The notes under the pieces were generated by a model. It saw only the letters and a program-made list of their open reading frames with translations, was not told the origin of the DNA and did not search any database. From Boswellia sacra (taxonomy: Eukaryota; Streptophyta; Magnoliopsida; Sapindales; Burseraceae): a DNA stretch of 64,000 nucleotides. The translations under genes and the position numbers were made by a program. The stretch covers positions 124,001 through 188,000 of the forward strand of contig SNVD02004657.1 of NCBI GenBank assembly GCA_013180625.2. Reading direction: 5' to 3'. Positions within the stretch are counted from its first letter, which is position 1. Every line of letters starts with the position of its first letter. Below, piece by piece: positions 25,128 to 34,582 of this stretch.

Positions 25128-25772
25128 TTACAAACGAAGTGTTAGATCCAATTTGCTCTTATTGCTCATTCCCACTGACCAATTAATTTGAGATGCTGCA
25201 GGGTCAAGTTCATAAACAAAAGCTTGCAATTTATCAATTAGTTCATCAGCAGTTGAGGTAAAAACAAGGATCCGTTGTGCTGATTGTGAGATAAATCTCT
25301 GTTCCACAGCTTGATTTACAAAACACAATAAACAATCAAAGAAATTATTGACATTCAACAAACCTATGGGTTTCTGGTGGATATTGAGTTGGGCCCAAGA
25401 GACAACTTGAAAGATTTCTTCCATTGTTCCAAAACCTCCTGGTAAAGCAATAAAGGCATCTGCATTTACAATCATACGAGCTATGCGTTCATGCATGGAT
25501 GAGACCTGTAATTCCTCTCCAACTATTTTCCCAGCAACGTTAACTAAAGCTTTAGGAATAATGCCTAAAACTTGACTTCCTCTTGAGTATGCAGTTGTTG
25601 ACACACACCCCATTAACCCATGGTTACCTCCCCCATAAATTAAATGAAGTTTTCTCTCAACTAGAACCTTACTAAGATTATGAGCTGCTTCTACAAAAGC
25701 CATATCTTTACTAGGTTGAGATCCATAAAATACACATATATTTCGGAATCGACAAGCTGAGGTTCCCTTCAT
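25128..25772 (-). CDS. LOG: LOG-family cytokinin riboside 5'-monophosphate phosphoribohydrolase carried by a retrotransposon
   Basis: LOG enzymes release active free-base cytokinins from their nucleotides in the cytosol in one step. This intronless 214-residue ORF covers the whole Rossmann-like domain: ICVFYGSQ (12-19; plant LOGs usually have VFCGSS), YGGGNHGLMG (46-55), the MHER segment with Arg 96, then PGGFGTMEE (111-119), the family's nucleotide-binding and catalytic signature, followed by WAQLNIHQKPIGLLNV. The usual RKAEM is RIARM here, so the Lys is absent. I start at the ATG at 25,772; an in-frame GTG lies upstream. It lies inside the gypsy element, on the element's coding strand, 249 bases after the zinc-motif ORF. 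Plant chromosomal LOG genes normally contain introns, so capture through RNA is likely. Activity is unproven. Confidence 0.9.
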   Translation of the reverse strand: MKGTSACRFRNICVFYGSQPSKDMAFVEAAHNLSKVLVERKLHLIYGGGNHGLMGCVSTTAYSRGSQVLGIIPKALVNVAGKIVGEELQVSSMHERIARMIVNADAFIALPGGFGTMEEIFQVVSWAQLNIHQKPIGLLNVNNFFDCLLCFVNQAVEQRFISQSAQRILVFTSTADELIDKLQAFVYELDPAASQINWSVGMSNKSKLDLTLRL

Positions 25773-26020
25773 TTTGATACAACTCACTAACTATGTTTAT
25801 GCAAATGAAGAACATGAGATGTATTTATAGAATGCAAAAAATAGTACAATAATGACATCTATATAGGTAGCTCAACTGTTTGTCTGAAAAACGTTGAAAA
25901 TAAAAATAAAAATAAAAATAAAAATTCAAAAATAACGGCAAGCATGCGTATGTACAAGTAGTTGTGATTGTGGCTCACATCTTCCTCTGGTTTTACGTCC
26001 AGTAACGGCTGAAACACCTT

Positions 26021-26569
26021 TTATGAGTTGAGGATATGCTTCCCATCCAATTTTCTTATAAATTGGCAAACATGGTCGTTTTGAATCAGATTCCCGAGAC
26101 TATAGCGTTCTTGCTCTTCTCGAAATTGTGTCCATAATCTTAAAATCTCTCGATGCACAAGTCCACAAGGATGCGTCTCAAGAGTCAACAAGATATTATC
26201 TAGGGACTCCTTACTCAGTCCATCCTTAATGAACTGAATCTTATCTTCTCGATTTACAGACACAAATCTTAAAGAGCGACATCGCTTATTATGGGTCCAT
26301 CGTGCACATTTGTGACAAACTTGTAATTTATTTGCTCTTCGCTTTTTTGCGTAAAAGCTTTTACCCAAACCAGGCATGAAAGAAACAAAGGCTTTTGAAC
26401 ATTCACCAGATAATCGAACTTTGGCTTCAATTAACCATCGTATATCAACAGGTAAACCCATGAGCATTAGCAATTTTAACCTTGCAAACCGTGCTTTGTA
26501 AATTTTGAGCAATGCATTTGGAGGAAGAAAAGGAAAATGTCTACGAAGGTTTGAAAGAATCGTATCCAT
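26021..26569 (-). CDS. Basic zinc-motif protein resembling viral nucleic-acid-binding (NABP) proteins, carried by a retrotransposon
   Basis: An intact 182-residue ORF starts at an ATG in good context (AAAATGG). Residues 70-80 form a basic patch (KSFYAKKRRAN), followed by a C-x2-C-x4-H-x3-C motif (Cys85, Cys88, His93, Cys97) and, near 112-117, QFIKDG. This order (S-x-YA-K/R-rich patch, Cys/His motif about five residues on, then FI-x-x-G) is that of the small cysteine-rich nucleic-acid-binding proteins of Betaflexiviridae (carlavirus and vitivirus type), several of which suppress RNA silencing. The N-terminal 60 residues are rich in Leu/Arg and helical-looking; the C-terminal part (120-182) is unrecognised. 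It follows integrase by about 385 bases and precedes LOG. Alternatively it is a stray gag-type zinc knuckle, but its spacing and flanks fit that less well. Confidence 0.7.
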   Translation of the reverse strand: MDTILSNLRRHFPFLPPNALLKIYKARFARLKLLMLMGLPVDIRWLIEAKVRLSGECSKAFVSFMPGLGKSFYAKKRRANKLQVCHKCARWTHNKRCRSLRFVSVNREDKIQFIKDGLSKESLDNILLTLETHPCGLVHREILRLWTQFREEQERYSLGNLIQNDHVCQFIRKLDGKHILNS

Positions 26570-26759
26570 TTTGAAAGGTAAAAGAATGCACGATTTTTGT
26601 TTGGGTTACAGTTTTTAGGGAACTGAAAAACCGACTTAATTAGTCACGGAGTACCGTATCCGCCACTTAACCGGGAAGTAAAATAAAACACGCAAAAGAA
26701 AATAAAAGCAAAAACAGAAAATAAAGTAAAAATTATAGGACAAACATATAATAAAAGCA

Positions 26760-26945
26760 AGACAATGAGATAAAGAAAGCAAAAATAAAGTCAAGATATG
26801 GTACAAATAGATGATAGAAACAAAGACAAAGTCAAGATATGGGGTAGAAAAATAATAAAAGCAAGGATAACCAAATAATAAAAACAAAAATAAAATCAAG
26901 ATATGGTACAAAAGTCAAGATATGGTATAGATAGATGAGACAGAT
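26760..26945. repeat. Short tandem-like repeat spacer after integrase
   Basis: The phrase GTCAAGATATGG recurs at about 26,790, 26,831, 26,896 and 26,913 with A-rich spacers (AAAATAATAAAAGCAA..). It lies between the integrase stop and the zinc-motif ORF. An open frame across it encodes only low-complexity Phe/Leu/Tyr and is not a gene. Confidence 0.7.
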
Positions 26946-26954
26946 AGAACCTGA

Positions 26955-29900
26955 TTAATTAGGATAGACAAGAGGCTCAAGAGAGATCTCCTCAAGACAC
27001 ATAAACTGACTTTCCCTTTCCACATAATTTTTCAACCGTTGCCCATTAACTTTGAAAATTCGCCCATCAGTGGGGTCCTCAATCTCCACCGCTCCATTGG
27101 GAAAAACGTGCTTTACGACAAATGGCCCAGTCCATCGAGATCTCAACTTTTCAGGGTGTAAATGCAATCGAGAATCATAAAGATAAACTCGTTGATTTAG
27201 CTCAAAGTTTTTCCTCAAGATTTGTTTGTCGTGAGCCGCTTTCATCTTAGCCTTGTAAATCTTGGAGTTGTCATAGGCATCATTCGCAATTCTTCTATTT
27301 CAGACAATTGTAACTTTCTTTGAAGACCTGCAACACTCAAATCAAAGTTAAGGGCTTTGACAGCCCAATAAGCTTTATGTTCTAACTCAACAGGTAAATG
27401 ACAAGCTTTCCCATAGACGAGGCGATATGGAGACATCCCTAGAATAGTTTTGTACACAGTGCGATAAGCCCATAATGCATCAGAAAGGTGTAAAGACCAG
27501 TCTTTGCGATTCGGATTAACAGTCTTTTCTATAATCTGCTTGACCTCCCTATTTGCGAGTTCAGCTTGCCCATTTGTCTGTGGATGGTATGCGGTGGAAA
27601 TCTTATGAAGAACACCATACCTGCGCATCAAAGCTTCAAAAGAACGGTTACAAAAATATGTCCCTTGGTCACTGATGATGACACGTGGCGTACCATACAT
27701 AGACAACACGTTTTCTTTTAAGAATTTTACCACGGTTGTGTTATCATTAGTACGACAAGCCATAGCCTCCACCCATTTGGACACATAATCAACAGCTAGA
27801 AGAATATAAAGATAACCAAAAGATGGAGGAAAAGGTCCCATAAAGTCAATACACCAACAGTCAAATATCTCAATAACAAGAATAGGGCTAAGAGGCATCA
27901 TATGACGGCGAGATAAAGCCCCTAACTTTTGACATCTTTCACATGAACGACAAAAATTGTTAATATCTTTAAACAAAGTGGGCCAATAGAGTCCACATTG
28001 TAAAATTTTTGCAGCAGTCTTTTTTATTGAGAAATGACCACCACAAGCAGTGCCATGACAAAAGTTTAAGACACTAGCAATTTCACTCTCAGGAATGCAA
28101 TGTCGCATAATTTGGTCAATGCAATATTTGAAAAGATAAGGATCATCCCAATAAAAATTACGCACCTCAACCAAGAACTTACGCTTATCTTGTACACTCC
28201 AGTTAGATGGAACTTCCCCGCAAACCAAGTAATTTACAATATGTGCATACCATGGTACTTAGCTTATAGTGAAAAGATGTTCATCAGGGAAATCATCTTG
28301 AATGGGTTGGACATTAGTGGAATCATGGAACTCAAGACGGGACAAATGATCTGCTACAACATTTTCGACGCCCTTCTTGTCCTTAATGGTTAGATCAAAT
28401 TCCTGCAAAAGAAGAATCCATCTAATTAGACGGGCCTTAGCATCCTTTTTGGAAAAAAGGTACTTCAGAGCTGCATGGTCAGTAAACACAGTAATAGGTG
28501 AACCAATTAAATAAGAACAAAATTTGTCCAAGGCAAAAACAACAGCTAATAGTTTCTTTTCAGTAGTAGAATAATTCATTTGAGCATCATTTAAGGTTCA
28601 CTAGCATAGTAAACAACAAAGGGTTTGCCCTCCCTTCTTTGACCAAGGACTGCTCCTACAGCATAGTTACTGGCATCACACATAATCTCAAATGGAAGGC
28701 TCCAATCAGGTGACTGCATAATAAGGGCAGTAGTGAGTTTGGCAATTAATGTCTGAAATGCGTCCTCACAAGCTTGAGTCCACACAAATTCAGCATCTTT
28801 CAATAAGAGGTTACACAATGGTCTAGATATAGAAGAAAAATTTTGTATAAACCTCCTATAAAAACCAGCATGCCCTAGAAAAGATCGGACATCTTTTATT
28901 GTTTTGGGTGTAGGTAATTTAGAGATCAACTCGATTTTAGCCTTGTCAACCTCCATTCCTCTTTATGAAACAATGTGTCCCAAAACAATCCCAGAAGACA
29001 TCATGAAATGACATTTTTTCCAATTAAGCACAAGTTCTTTTTCTTCACACCTACTCAAAATAGATTTTAAGTTAAGTAGACATGAATCAAAAGAGTTACC
29101 AAAAACAGTCAAATCATCCATAAAAACCTCCATGCATTTTTCAACCATGTCTGAGAAAATACTAAGCATGCAACGTTGAAAAGTAGCTGGTGCATTACAT
29201 AATCCAAATGGCATCCTACGAAAAGCATAAGTACCAAAAGGGCATGTGAAGGTAGTCTTATCCTGATCCTCTAGAGCTATCTCTATCAGGTAATATCCTG
29301 AGTACCATCGAGAAAGCAATAAAAGGGATGACCAGCTACACGTTCCAAAATTTGGTCAATAAAAGGCAATAGAAAGTAGTCTTTTCGGGTGGCTGTATTT
29401 AATTTCCTATAATCAATGCACATTCGCCATCCGGTTACTACTCTAGTTGGAACAGACACTCCTTTATCATTTTGAACCACAGTTACTCCAGATTTCTTAG
29501 GCACTACTTGTGTTGGACTTACGTATTGACTATCAGATATTGGATAGATTATAACTGCATCTAATAGTTTTAAGACTTCTTTCTTTACCACTTCTTTCAT
29601 TATTGGATTAAGTATTCTTTGGGGGTCTCTACGAGGTTGGGTACCTTCCTCTAGATGGATTCTATGGGAGCATATTAATGGAGAAATACCTTTAATATCA
29701 GCTATAGTCCATCCTAGTGCAGACTTATGTTCTTTTAACAAGTTATCAATTTTTCATCTTGTTCAACACTAAGTTCTGAAGAAATAATAACAGGAAATGT
29801 ATCACCTGCTCTCAAGAAAACGTGCTTCAAACCTTTGGGCAATGGAGAAAGTTCAACTTTTGGAGTCTCTAAGTTAGAGGGTTTTGGCTTCTCTCTTCCA

Positions 29901-30868
29901 CAAGGCAATTCTTCAAAGCGTGGTTGCCAAAATCGAGTCCTTTTATCCTGTGAGTCAAAAACACCAAACACATTAGTTGTATCATCAAGATAAAATAAAT
30001 CTTCAAATTCAGAATCAAGAAGGTAGTCTAAAGAGTCAAAATCCTGTTTCCTATAAGCCTCCTCTGAGATAAGTGTGTCTATCATATATGAATGGTAGCA
30101 ATCGTCCTCCTCTCGTGGTTGCTTTCCAATATGGAAAATATTCACCTCAAGAGTCATATTACCAAATGATAATTTCATTAGACCGTTCCTGCAATTAATA
30201 AAAGCATTAGCAGTGGCAAGAAAAGGTCTCCCTGAAATAAGAGGAATTTTGGATTCCATATTAACCACAGACTGAGTATCCAAAACAAGAAAATCAACAG
30301 GGTAATAAAATTTATCAATCTGTAATAAAACATCTTACACTATTCCCCGTGGTTTCTTGACTGATCGGTCGGCCAATTGTAGAACTACGGATGTGGGTTT
30401 GATCTCTCCAAGTCCTAATTGTAAGTAAACCGAATAGGGCATGAGATTGACACTTGCTCCTAAGTCTAACAATGCTTGACTGATTTCATGTGTCCCAATA
30501 TGGCAGGAAATTGTAGGACACCCTGGATCTTTGTACTTGGGTGGGGTTTTCTATTCAATGACTGCACTTACCTGTTCCATCAAGAATGCAGTCTTCTTGA
30601 CATGGTGCTTTCTTTTGATGGTGCATAGATCCTTGATAACTTTGGCGTAAGCCGGAACCTGTTTGATTACATGCAACAAGGGAAGATTAATCTTAACTTG
30701 TTTTAAGTGTTCTAGAATCTCACCTTGAACTTTCAAGTTTTTCCCATTAGATCTGAGAGCTTGGGGAAAAGGCACTTGAATCAAAAATTTCTTTTCAAGT
30801 TCTTTCTCAAAAATGTTCTCCTTTTGTGGGAGAACATCTTTGTTTTCCATGGTAGTGTTGATTGGCAA
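26955..30868 (-). pseudogene. Gypsy pol remnant: protease, reverse transcriptase, RNase H, integrase
   Basis: Protease: DLGASVNLMPYSVY near 30,440 (DLG for the usual DSG, common in this lineage) and the ISGRPFLATANAF segment. Reverse transcriptase: WRMCIDYRKLN, FRRMPFGLCNAPATF and FMDD at about 29,115. RNase [12 protein letters not shown]. Integrase at 28,228-27,242: HHCC segment ([11 protein letters not shown]), catalytic [17 protein letters not shown] and [12 protein letters not shown], then a C-terminal WTGPFVVKHVFPNGAVEI region to 26,955. Breaks seen: nonsense codons near 30,550, 30,345, 28,962 and 28,259; frame changes near 29,738, 29,300, 28,585 and 27,245. It cannot make a working polyprotein. 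Confidence 0.93.
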
Positions 30869-31205
30869 TGTAGGCTCATTTAAGATCTTACCACTTCGAG
30901 TAGTGATGGCATTTACCTCTTTGAGATTTTGTGTGTCAGAAGTAGAGGCTTGTGCATGTGTTGCCCTTTTGGATTAGATTGAGTTTGAGATGGAAACTTA
31001 CCTCGCTCTTGTATGGTCAAAGCACTAGTTAGCTTAATAATTTGACTTTTGATCTCTTGTTCTCTTCCACCACTTGTTTAAGAACTGTTTCAAATTTTTG
31101 GTTCGTCTTATTTTGGGCCTCCATAAGTGCTTGTAAGGTGTCCTCTAAGGAATTCCTAACTTGTGGTGCATTGTATTGAGGTGCTTGATAAGACTTGGGT
31201 GGTTG

Positions 31206-32307
31206 TTATTCCTGTTTCCATTGGTTGTTGTTTTGGGGGTTAGATTTCCAACTAAAGTTTGGGTGGTTTCTCCAGTTAGGGTTATAGGTTTCAGAATAGG
31301 GTGAATAAGGCTTTTTGTACATCCCTAAGGCGTTACATTGTTCCTCGTACACCCCTCTTATCTCACTGTAAGTTGGACAATCCTGAGCTAAGTGTTCCAC
31401 CCCTCTTCCTATCTTTGGTTTTCAAGACTTCCAATTCCCTGGTTAAGACTTCTAATTGGGCTTTAAGGTTGTCCTCTTCCCTAAGATGGTAAATTCCACT
31501 AGATCGTGACCTATTTGTGCTATCTGTAGCACTAAGTCCAGTCCATGTGTGGGCTTTTTGAGCTAAGTCTTTGAGGAATTCTAAGGCTTCCTCAGGGTCT
31601 TTTTGAAGAAACTCTCCGTTGTACATCATCTCAACAAATTGGCGCTCCCTAATTGTTAGTCCCTCATAGAAATAACTAACCAAGCGCTAATTTTCATACC
31701 CATGATGAGGACACATGTTTAACAACTCTTTAAATCTCTCCCAAGTTTGGTACAAGGTTTCACTATCTTTTTGGGAGAAAGAGGAAATTTGTCTTTTCAG
31801 GCCGTTAGTCTTATGTTGTGGAAAATATTTGTTAAAAAACACTTTGGTCATTTCTGTCCAAGTTCCTATGGATCTCGGCCTTAAAGAGTATAGCCAACTC
31901 TTTGCCCTGTCTTTTAGAGAAAAAGGGAAAAATTTTAACCTGACAGAATCTATGGCATTAGCCTGACTATGAAATGTGCCCACTACTTCTTCAAATTCTC
32001 TAACATGCACATACGGGTTTTCACTATCTAAACCATGAAAAGTTGGTAAAAGATGTATCATCCCAGGTTGAAAGTCCAATTTTGGTGTATTAGGTGGAAA
32101 TATGATACATGATGGTGTGGCTGTGCGGGTAGGATGCAAGTAATCTTTTAGAGTTTTAACGGGGTTGTCCTCATGTTGGCTCATTGTATCAGAATTAGAA
32201 GATGAAGATGAACCAAGAATTAATTTTTCTTCGGTTGCAAAATCTTGTTGTGGTTCTAGTTCTGATTTTTTCATAAATCTCCCTCGTTTGTCTCTAGATT
32301 GCTTCAT
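31206..32307 (-). pseudogene. Gypsy gag remnant
   Basis: The capsid region reads MIHLLPTFHGLDSENPYVHV, VRLKFFPFSLKDRAKSWLYS, KVFFNKYFPQHKT and QTWERFKELLNMCPHHGYEN. An in-frame TAG at 31,684-31,686 replaces what should be Trp before RLVSYFYEGL. A frame change near 31,380 falls in the zinc-knuckle region, where only the second half (EHLAQDCPTY) is legible. A coiled-coil-like stretch (LKAQLEVLTRELEVLK) lies before the break. Confidence 0.9.
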
Positions 32308-32441
32308 ACATCACTCACAATTTGTCTCTCTTTTTGTTTTTTTTTTGTTTTTTTTACACAAGAAAGTTCTCAAATAAAGTCAAAAAGCAATAAGATAACA
32401 AAAGTTAGAGAGAATAATAGCAACAATAATAATAAAACAAA

Positions 32442-32929
32442 CAAGGTGGCAAAGCCAACCTTTGACAAGTATATATAGAATATAAAAAAAATTAAAACAA
32501 ATAACAAGTAAAGGCGGCAAAGCCGACCTTTAACAAGTAAAATAATAATAACAATATAATAATAAAACAAACAAGGTGGCAAAGCCAACCTTTGACAAGT
32601 ATATATAGAATATAAAAAAAATTAAAACAAATAACAAGTAAAAGAAATAAGGCGGCAAAGCCGACCTTTTACAAGTAATAACAACAATAATAATAATAAA
32701 AGAAACAAGGTGGCAAAGCCGACCTTTAACAAGTAAAAGAAATAAGGCGGCAAAGCCGTCCTTTAAAAAGTAAAAGAAATAAGGCGGCAAAGCCGACCTT
32801 TAACAAGTAAAATAATAATAATAATAATAAAACAAATAAGGTGGCAAAGCCGTCCTTTAACAAGTAAAAGAAACAAGGCGGCAAAGCCGACTTTTGAAAA
32901 GTAAAAGGAGCAAGGCGGCAAAGCCGACC
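32442..32929 (-). repeat. Leader array of about ten short hairpin-forming repeats
   Basis: The core AAGG(C/T)GGCAAAGCC(G/A)(A/T)CC occurs at about 32,443, 32,511, 32,575, 32,649, 32,707, 32,744, 32,781, 32,838, 32,875 and 32,912, separated by AACAAGTAAAA-type spacers of variable length. Most copies contain CGGC-AAA-GCCG, a perfect stem with a three-base loop. The array lies in the RNA leader between the primer site and gag. Confidence 0.85.
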
Positions 32930-32944
32930 TTTGAAAAGTAAAAG

Positions 32945-33080
32945 GAATAAGGTTAGTCAAAGTTAGAAAAATTAGGCAAATTAGTCAAAGTTAGGAAAAT
33001 TAGTCAAATTTGTCAAAGTTAGGAAAATTAGGCAAATTAGTCAAAGTTAGGAAAATTAGGCAAATTATTCCAAGTTAGGC
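32945..33080 (-). repeat. Second leader repeat, GTCAAAGTTAGGAAAATTAG type
   Basis: Four to five imperfect copies of about 20-30 bases (TTAGTCAAAGTTAGGAAAATTAGGCAAA) stand between the hairpin array and the primer binding site. Confidence 0.8.
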
Positions 33081-33133
33081 CAAAAAAAAGAAAAGGAAAT
33101 AAAAAATACAAACCGTCTTTCGTCCATTTTACC

Positions 33134-33151
33134 TCCCTGGCAACGGCGCCA
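33134..33151 (-). other. Primer binding site, tRNA-Asp type
   Basis: On the minus strand TGGCGCCGTTGCCAGGGA lies five bases inside the 5' LTR. It is complementary to the 3' end expected for plant tRNA-Asp with one mismatch (A for G), the usual primer site of Athila/Tat-type elements. Confidence 0.85.
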
Positions 33152-33156
33152 ATTTT

Positions 33157-34582
33157 TGGTTACGCTCAAAATATACCGCGGTTATTGTAGTATATGTTGA
33201 GGTGTCGAATCCACAAGAAGGCCTTCAATAAAAGAGGTTCGTAAAACAAAAATATTAAAAAGATAATAAAAATGTAAAATTTAACTTTGAAGTGATTAGT
33301 TCTAAAGAAAATTCAGTGTTTAATAATTGGAAACAATCGATGGTAATTAAGAAGTAAGGCATCGAGAATCACTTATATGTTTTGTAAATCTAATCCCCAC
33401 TTTGATTTAATAATTATAACTCAATTGAAAGTTTCACATCCCAAACAATCAGTCGGAAAATATGTATAATATAGCATAAATGATAAACACATGTATTTGA
33501 TATGCATAAACTCTTTACAAGCAATATTTACCAACAACATTCATCCTTACAAGTTATCCAAGAGCGACAATATATCATATGACAATATTGTACTAAAGGA
33601 CTAACTCATAAAACGAAACTACCAGTAACAATTATAATTCAACATGAATCACATAAAGAAAGCATGACTGAATTTATATGAAATTGAGAATTATAATTTC
33701 TGGATTAAAAAGAAATCACAAGATGAGAAAGAGTTTAACACATAAACAAACATACAATCTTTATAGCCCTTGAGGTAGAATGAAAGTGGAGAAATAGATA
33801 AACTACACATACAAGTTCATCTCTAGCCTTACCAAGAGTTCAAGCCTAACTTACAATTCATTCTTATCATTTCTAAAAAGAAAATACAAGAGAGAATTGT
33901 AATATACAATGATAAAATGCGAACTCAAATGATTTTTTCTCTCCCCCCATTCAATTCCTCAAGTTGTCCTTAAATAGGTAATGAAATGGAACTATTACAC
34001 CAAACCTCCACCAATTTTTCCACATTGTCGGCCACCAAACATTCCACCAAATTGCAGCTGATTTTTGACCACTAAATGGACCAAATTGGATTTGTGGAAA
34101 ACATGAAAGTTGTAGCATTTTGTCTCAGCTTTCCAGGGCCACCAGATTCATGTAATTTGGACAAGTATTCTCTAAGATATGACCTAAATACTGGACATGG
34201 GTCGGGCTGAGAAACAACTACAATTTGGTTTTGTTGTATCTCAATTTCGGCCCATCAAATGTTGGATTCGGGCTTTTGATTGTTCTTCAACTTTGTGTAA
34301 AATTGAGACATGTTGCTCCAGGTTCAATAATCTCTCCATTTTGATCTATAGATTGAGAGTTGTGTCCATTTTATTAAACCTGAAAAAATGATTTCCATTA
34401 ATCACAATTTAAGGACAATACTTTATTTCAAGATAAAGACTAAAGAAAATGCAAAAGAAATGAAACAAATGTAAAAGAGGCATAAGCAAAATAATTATGC
34501 TAAAATATCATAAAAGCTTTATAATCCTGTCCAATTAGCATTAATTATTTATGCTTAAGAGTGTACTTTCATGCGTTTATCA
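33157..34582 (-). repeat. 5' LTR of the minus-strand gypsy element
   Basis: Full-length partner of the LTR at 22,384-23,808, with TG...CA ends (TGATAAACGCATG...GCGTAACCA on the minus strand). Promoter and polyadenylation signals are presumably within it, but I could not fix their positions. Confidence 0.9.

Larger units (their letters stand above)
22384..34582 (-). mobile_element. Complete Ty3/gypsy (Athila/Tat-like) retrotransposon with two accessory ORFs
   Basis: Two direct LTRs of about 1425 bp (22,384-23,808 and 33,157-34,582) bound a 9.3-kb interior read on the minus strand. In order it holds a tRNA-Asp-type primer site, a repeat-rich leader, gag, protease, reverse transcriptase, RNase H, integrase, a short repeat spacer, a zinc-motif ORF, a LOG ORF, non-coding DNA and the 3' LTR. 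Integrase follows RNase H (Ty3 order) and no chromodomain is seen. The first 190 bases of the two LTRs differ at about a dozen positions, so the insertion is not recent. No matching target duplication is visible (ACACC left, AGAGG right). It interrupts a + strand gag. Confidence 0.9.

Noticed and set aside
26636..26911. Minus-strand frame of 91 codons between integrase and the zinc-motif ORF
   Set aside because: Low-complexity Phe/Leu/Tyr/Cys translation of A-rich spacer repeats; no motif.
30440..30480. Protease active site reading DLG in place of DSG, taken first as a lethal mutation
   Set aside because: DLGASVNL is, from my knowledge of this gypsy lineage, a common form of the motif, so it is not counted among the lesions.
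32370..32960. Minus-strand open frames rich in Leu/Phe/Ile in the gypsy leader
   Set aside because: They are translations of the hairpin repeat array, change with unit spacing and lie in the untranslated leader.
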